A DNA stretch of 64,000 nucleotides, taken from the NCBI RefSeq assembly GCF_002128405.1, contig NZ_NETJ01000003.1:766380-830379 (forward strand), given 5' to 3'. The translations under genes were made by a program, and so were the position numbers. The DNA is from Gottfriedia solisilvae. Its GTDB lineage: Bacteria; Bacillota; Bacilli; Bacillales; Bacillaceae_G. Below the pieces are notes generated by a model. It worked only from the letters and a program-made list of their open reading frames with translations, was not told the origin of the DNA and did no database searches. Shown here one piece after another: positions 63,017 to 64,000 of this stretch (its first letter is position 1; each line of letters begins with the position of its first letter).

Positions 63017-63031
63017 AGAGGTGAAAATCAT

Positions 63032-63673
63032 TTGATCATTCATTTAATCGGGGCAGGTCCAAAATCAAATACGCTCCAAATGATCCGCAAAAGTGGTTCA
63101 GAAAGCACAATTATAGGTGTGGATAATGGGGCAGCTTATTTAATGGAAGAAGATATTCATCCAGATGCAGTTTTTGGAGATTTTGATTCATTGAGTAAAG
63201 CCGATTTAGCAGAATTAAAAAGAAAAGTACCGAATGTATTTATTTTTCCACCAGAAAAAGATTATACAGACCTAGAATTAGCACTTGAGTGGGCCATTTC
63301 AAAGCAACCTGAAAAAATATTTATACATTGTGTTACTGGCAAAAGATTAGATCACGAGTACGGTAGTATTTCATTATTAGTCAAATATAGAAAGCACTCA
63401 ATTCCAATTTACATTATTGATGAACATAACGAAATTTATGTTATTGGAGAAGGTACACATCAAATCAAAAAACAAGATCAGTTTAAATACATATCTTTTT
63501 TCTCACTAGGTACTGATATAGAAAACCTAACATTAAAAGGATTTAAATATCCCCTTACCAATCATCACTTGGAATTAGGCTCATCATTATGTGTGAGCAA
63601 CGAACTAGATGACAGCGTTGGGTCTATTTCTTTTAGCAGTGGCATAGCATTAGTAATAAGGAGCAAAGATTAA
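63032..63673 (+). CDS. thiN: Thiamine pyrophosphokinase
   Basis: Transfers pyrophosphate to thiamine. 213 aa: catalytic N-terminal domain with GVDNGAAYL, DAVFGDFDSL and PPEKDYTDLELAL, and the C-terminal thiamine-binding domain with SNEL and a terminal SSGIALVIRS. TTG start 63032 after AGAGGTGAAAA. Confidence 0.94.
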   Translation: MIIHLIGAGPKSNTLQMIRKSGSESTIIGVDNGAAYLMEEDIHPDAVFGDFDSLSKADLAELKRKVPNVFIFPPEKDYTDLELALEWAISKQPEKIFIHCVTGKRLDHEYGSISLLVKYRKHSIPIYIIDEHNEIYVIGEGTHQIKKQDQFKYISFFSLGTDIENLTLKGFKYPLTNHHLELGSSLCVSNELDDSVGSISFSSGIALVIRSKD

Positions 63674-63684
63674 ACAAATTCATG

Positions 63685-63713
63685 TCATAGTTTTCACTCA
63701 TCACAAGTACAAT
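63685..63713 (+). promoter_or_regulatory. Sigma-E-like promoter of spoVM
   Basis: TCATAGT (63685-63691) and AGTACAAT (63706-63713), 14-bp spacer, resemble the sigma-E pattern. spoVM is a mother-cell sigma-E gene in B. subtilis. Confidence 0.65.
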
Positions 63714-63769
63714 GTAATAGGATTAATCTTTTCCTTAAGATCTGTTAGAAAGCTTGTAGGAGGGAAAGC

Positions 63770-63853
63770 ATGAGATTTTATACGATTAAACTACCAAAAT
63801 TTCTTGGCGGACTCGTTCGTGCCATGCTAAGTACATTTAAAAAAGATGTGTAA
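63770..63853 (+). CDS. spoVM: SpoVM, spore-coat anchoring amphipathic peptide
   Basis: 27 aa peptide (MRFYTIKLPKFLGG... ending FKKDV) that recognises the curved forespore membrane and anchors SpoIVA for coat assembly. B. subtilis SpoVM is 26 aa (MKFYTIKLPKFLGG...); Pro9, needed for curvature sensing, is kept, and there is one extra C-terminal residue. AGGAGGG ribosome site 7-8 nt upstream. Position after thiN is the B. subtilis order. Confidence 0.95.
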   Translation: MRFYTIKLPKFLGGLVRAMLSTFKKDV

Positions 63854-63856
63854 GAG

Positions 63857-63877
63857 CACCCTTTAAGGGTGTTTTTT
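63857..63877 (+). terminator. Terminator of spoVM
   Basis: CACCC (63857-63861), TTTAA loop, GGGTG (63867-63871), then TTTTTT. Confidence 0.85.
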
Positions 63878-63881
63878 ATTT

Positions 63882-64000
63882 AGAAAAGTGGAGGCGACTG
63901 TTTAGCTCCGACAAGCGTAAGGCGAGCACGGGTAAAGGTTGCTTTTTAACCTTTAGTTGGGATTGACTTACGACCTCGAGGAGCTAGGAGCCGGAACTAG
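63882..64000 (+). repeat. Repeat family B copy at window end
   Basis: AGAAAAGTGGAGGCGAC to CCGGAACTAG. AGCTCC (63904-63909) pairs with GGAGCT (63980-63985); CGTAAG (63916-63921) pairs with CTTACG (63967-63972), where other copies have CATAAG/CTTATG. Probably ends just beyond the window. Confidence 0.85.

Overview
The window is core chromosome from a low-GC, endospore-forming Bacillaceae bacterium. Gene order follows Bacillus subtilis (spoVE-murG-murB-divIB-ftsAZ, spoIIGA-sigE-sigG, ylmCDEFGH-divIVA-ileS, lspA-rluD-pyr operon, yloABC-gmk-rpoZ-coaBC-priA-def-fmt-rsmB-rlmN-prpC-prkC-rsgA-rpe-thiN-spoVM). Sporulation is marked by spoVE, pro-sigma-E and its protease, sigma-G, and the tiny spoVM gene. 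The species cannot be named from sequence alone. Differences from B. subtilis (no ylxW/ylxX/sbp, no bpr, no ylmAB, no cys operon, no remA) point to a relative outside that species.

Layout: 1-7000 is the end of the division/cell wall cluster. 7430-10153 is the spoIIG operon and sigG, with a Spo0A-type promoter and a sigma-F-type promoter. 10158-10670 is an island of non-coding repeats. 10740-14784 is the ylm/sepF/divIVA group. 14797-18044 is a T-box-controlled ileS. 18275-20894 holds a CAP-domain exoprotein, a DksA-like protein, lspA and rluD. 20898-32637 is the full UMP operon (pyrR, P, B, C, AA, AB, K, D, F, E) with two PyrR attenuators. 32727-43818 is a variable stretch (DinB-like protein, ABC exporter pair, GNAT, DUF4240, NUDIX, glutamate racemase, guanine-riboswitch-controlled nucleoside transporter, a small membrane protein, a coiled-coil protein). 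43881-63853 runs from rqcH to spoVM. The window ends in another repeat copy.

The genes form coherent sets: peptidoglycan precursor synthesis and septum assembly; the mother-cell/forespore sigma cascade; translation quality control (RqcH at 43881 and its partner RqcP/YlmH at 13440); nucleotide supply (pyr operon, gmk, nupG); N-terminal formyl removal, initiator formylation and rRNA modification (def, fmt, rsmB, rlmN); and the PrpC/PrkC phosphatase-kinase pair.

I found no prophage, CRISPR array, defence island, insertion sequence, rRNA or tRNA. The most unusual material is non-coding: a hairpin-forming repeat family whose copies differ by compensatory base changes, a possible three-arm attenuator between murB and divIB, nested structured elements beside spoVE and rpoZ, and a local shift in codon usage at the 3' ends of sigG and priA, both of which directly abut the repeats. 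None of this proves a new system; the repeat family and the murB-divIB element are the best candidates for follow-up.
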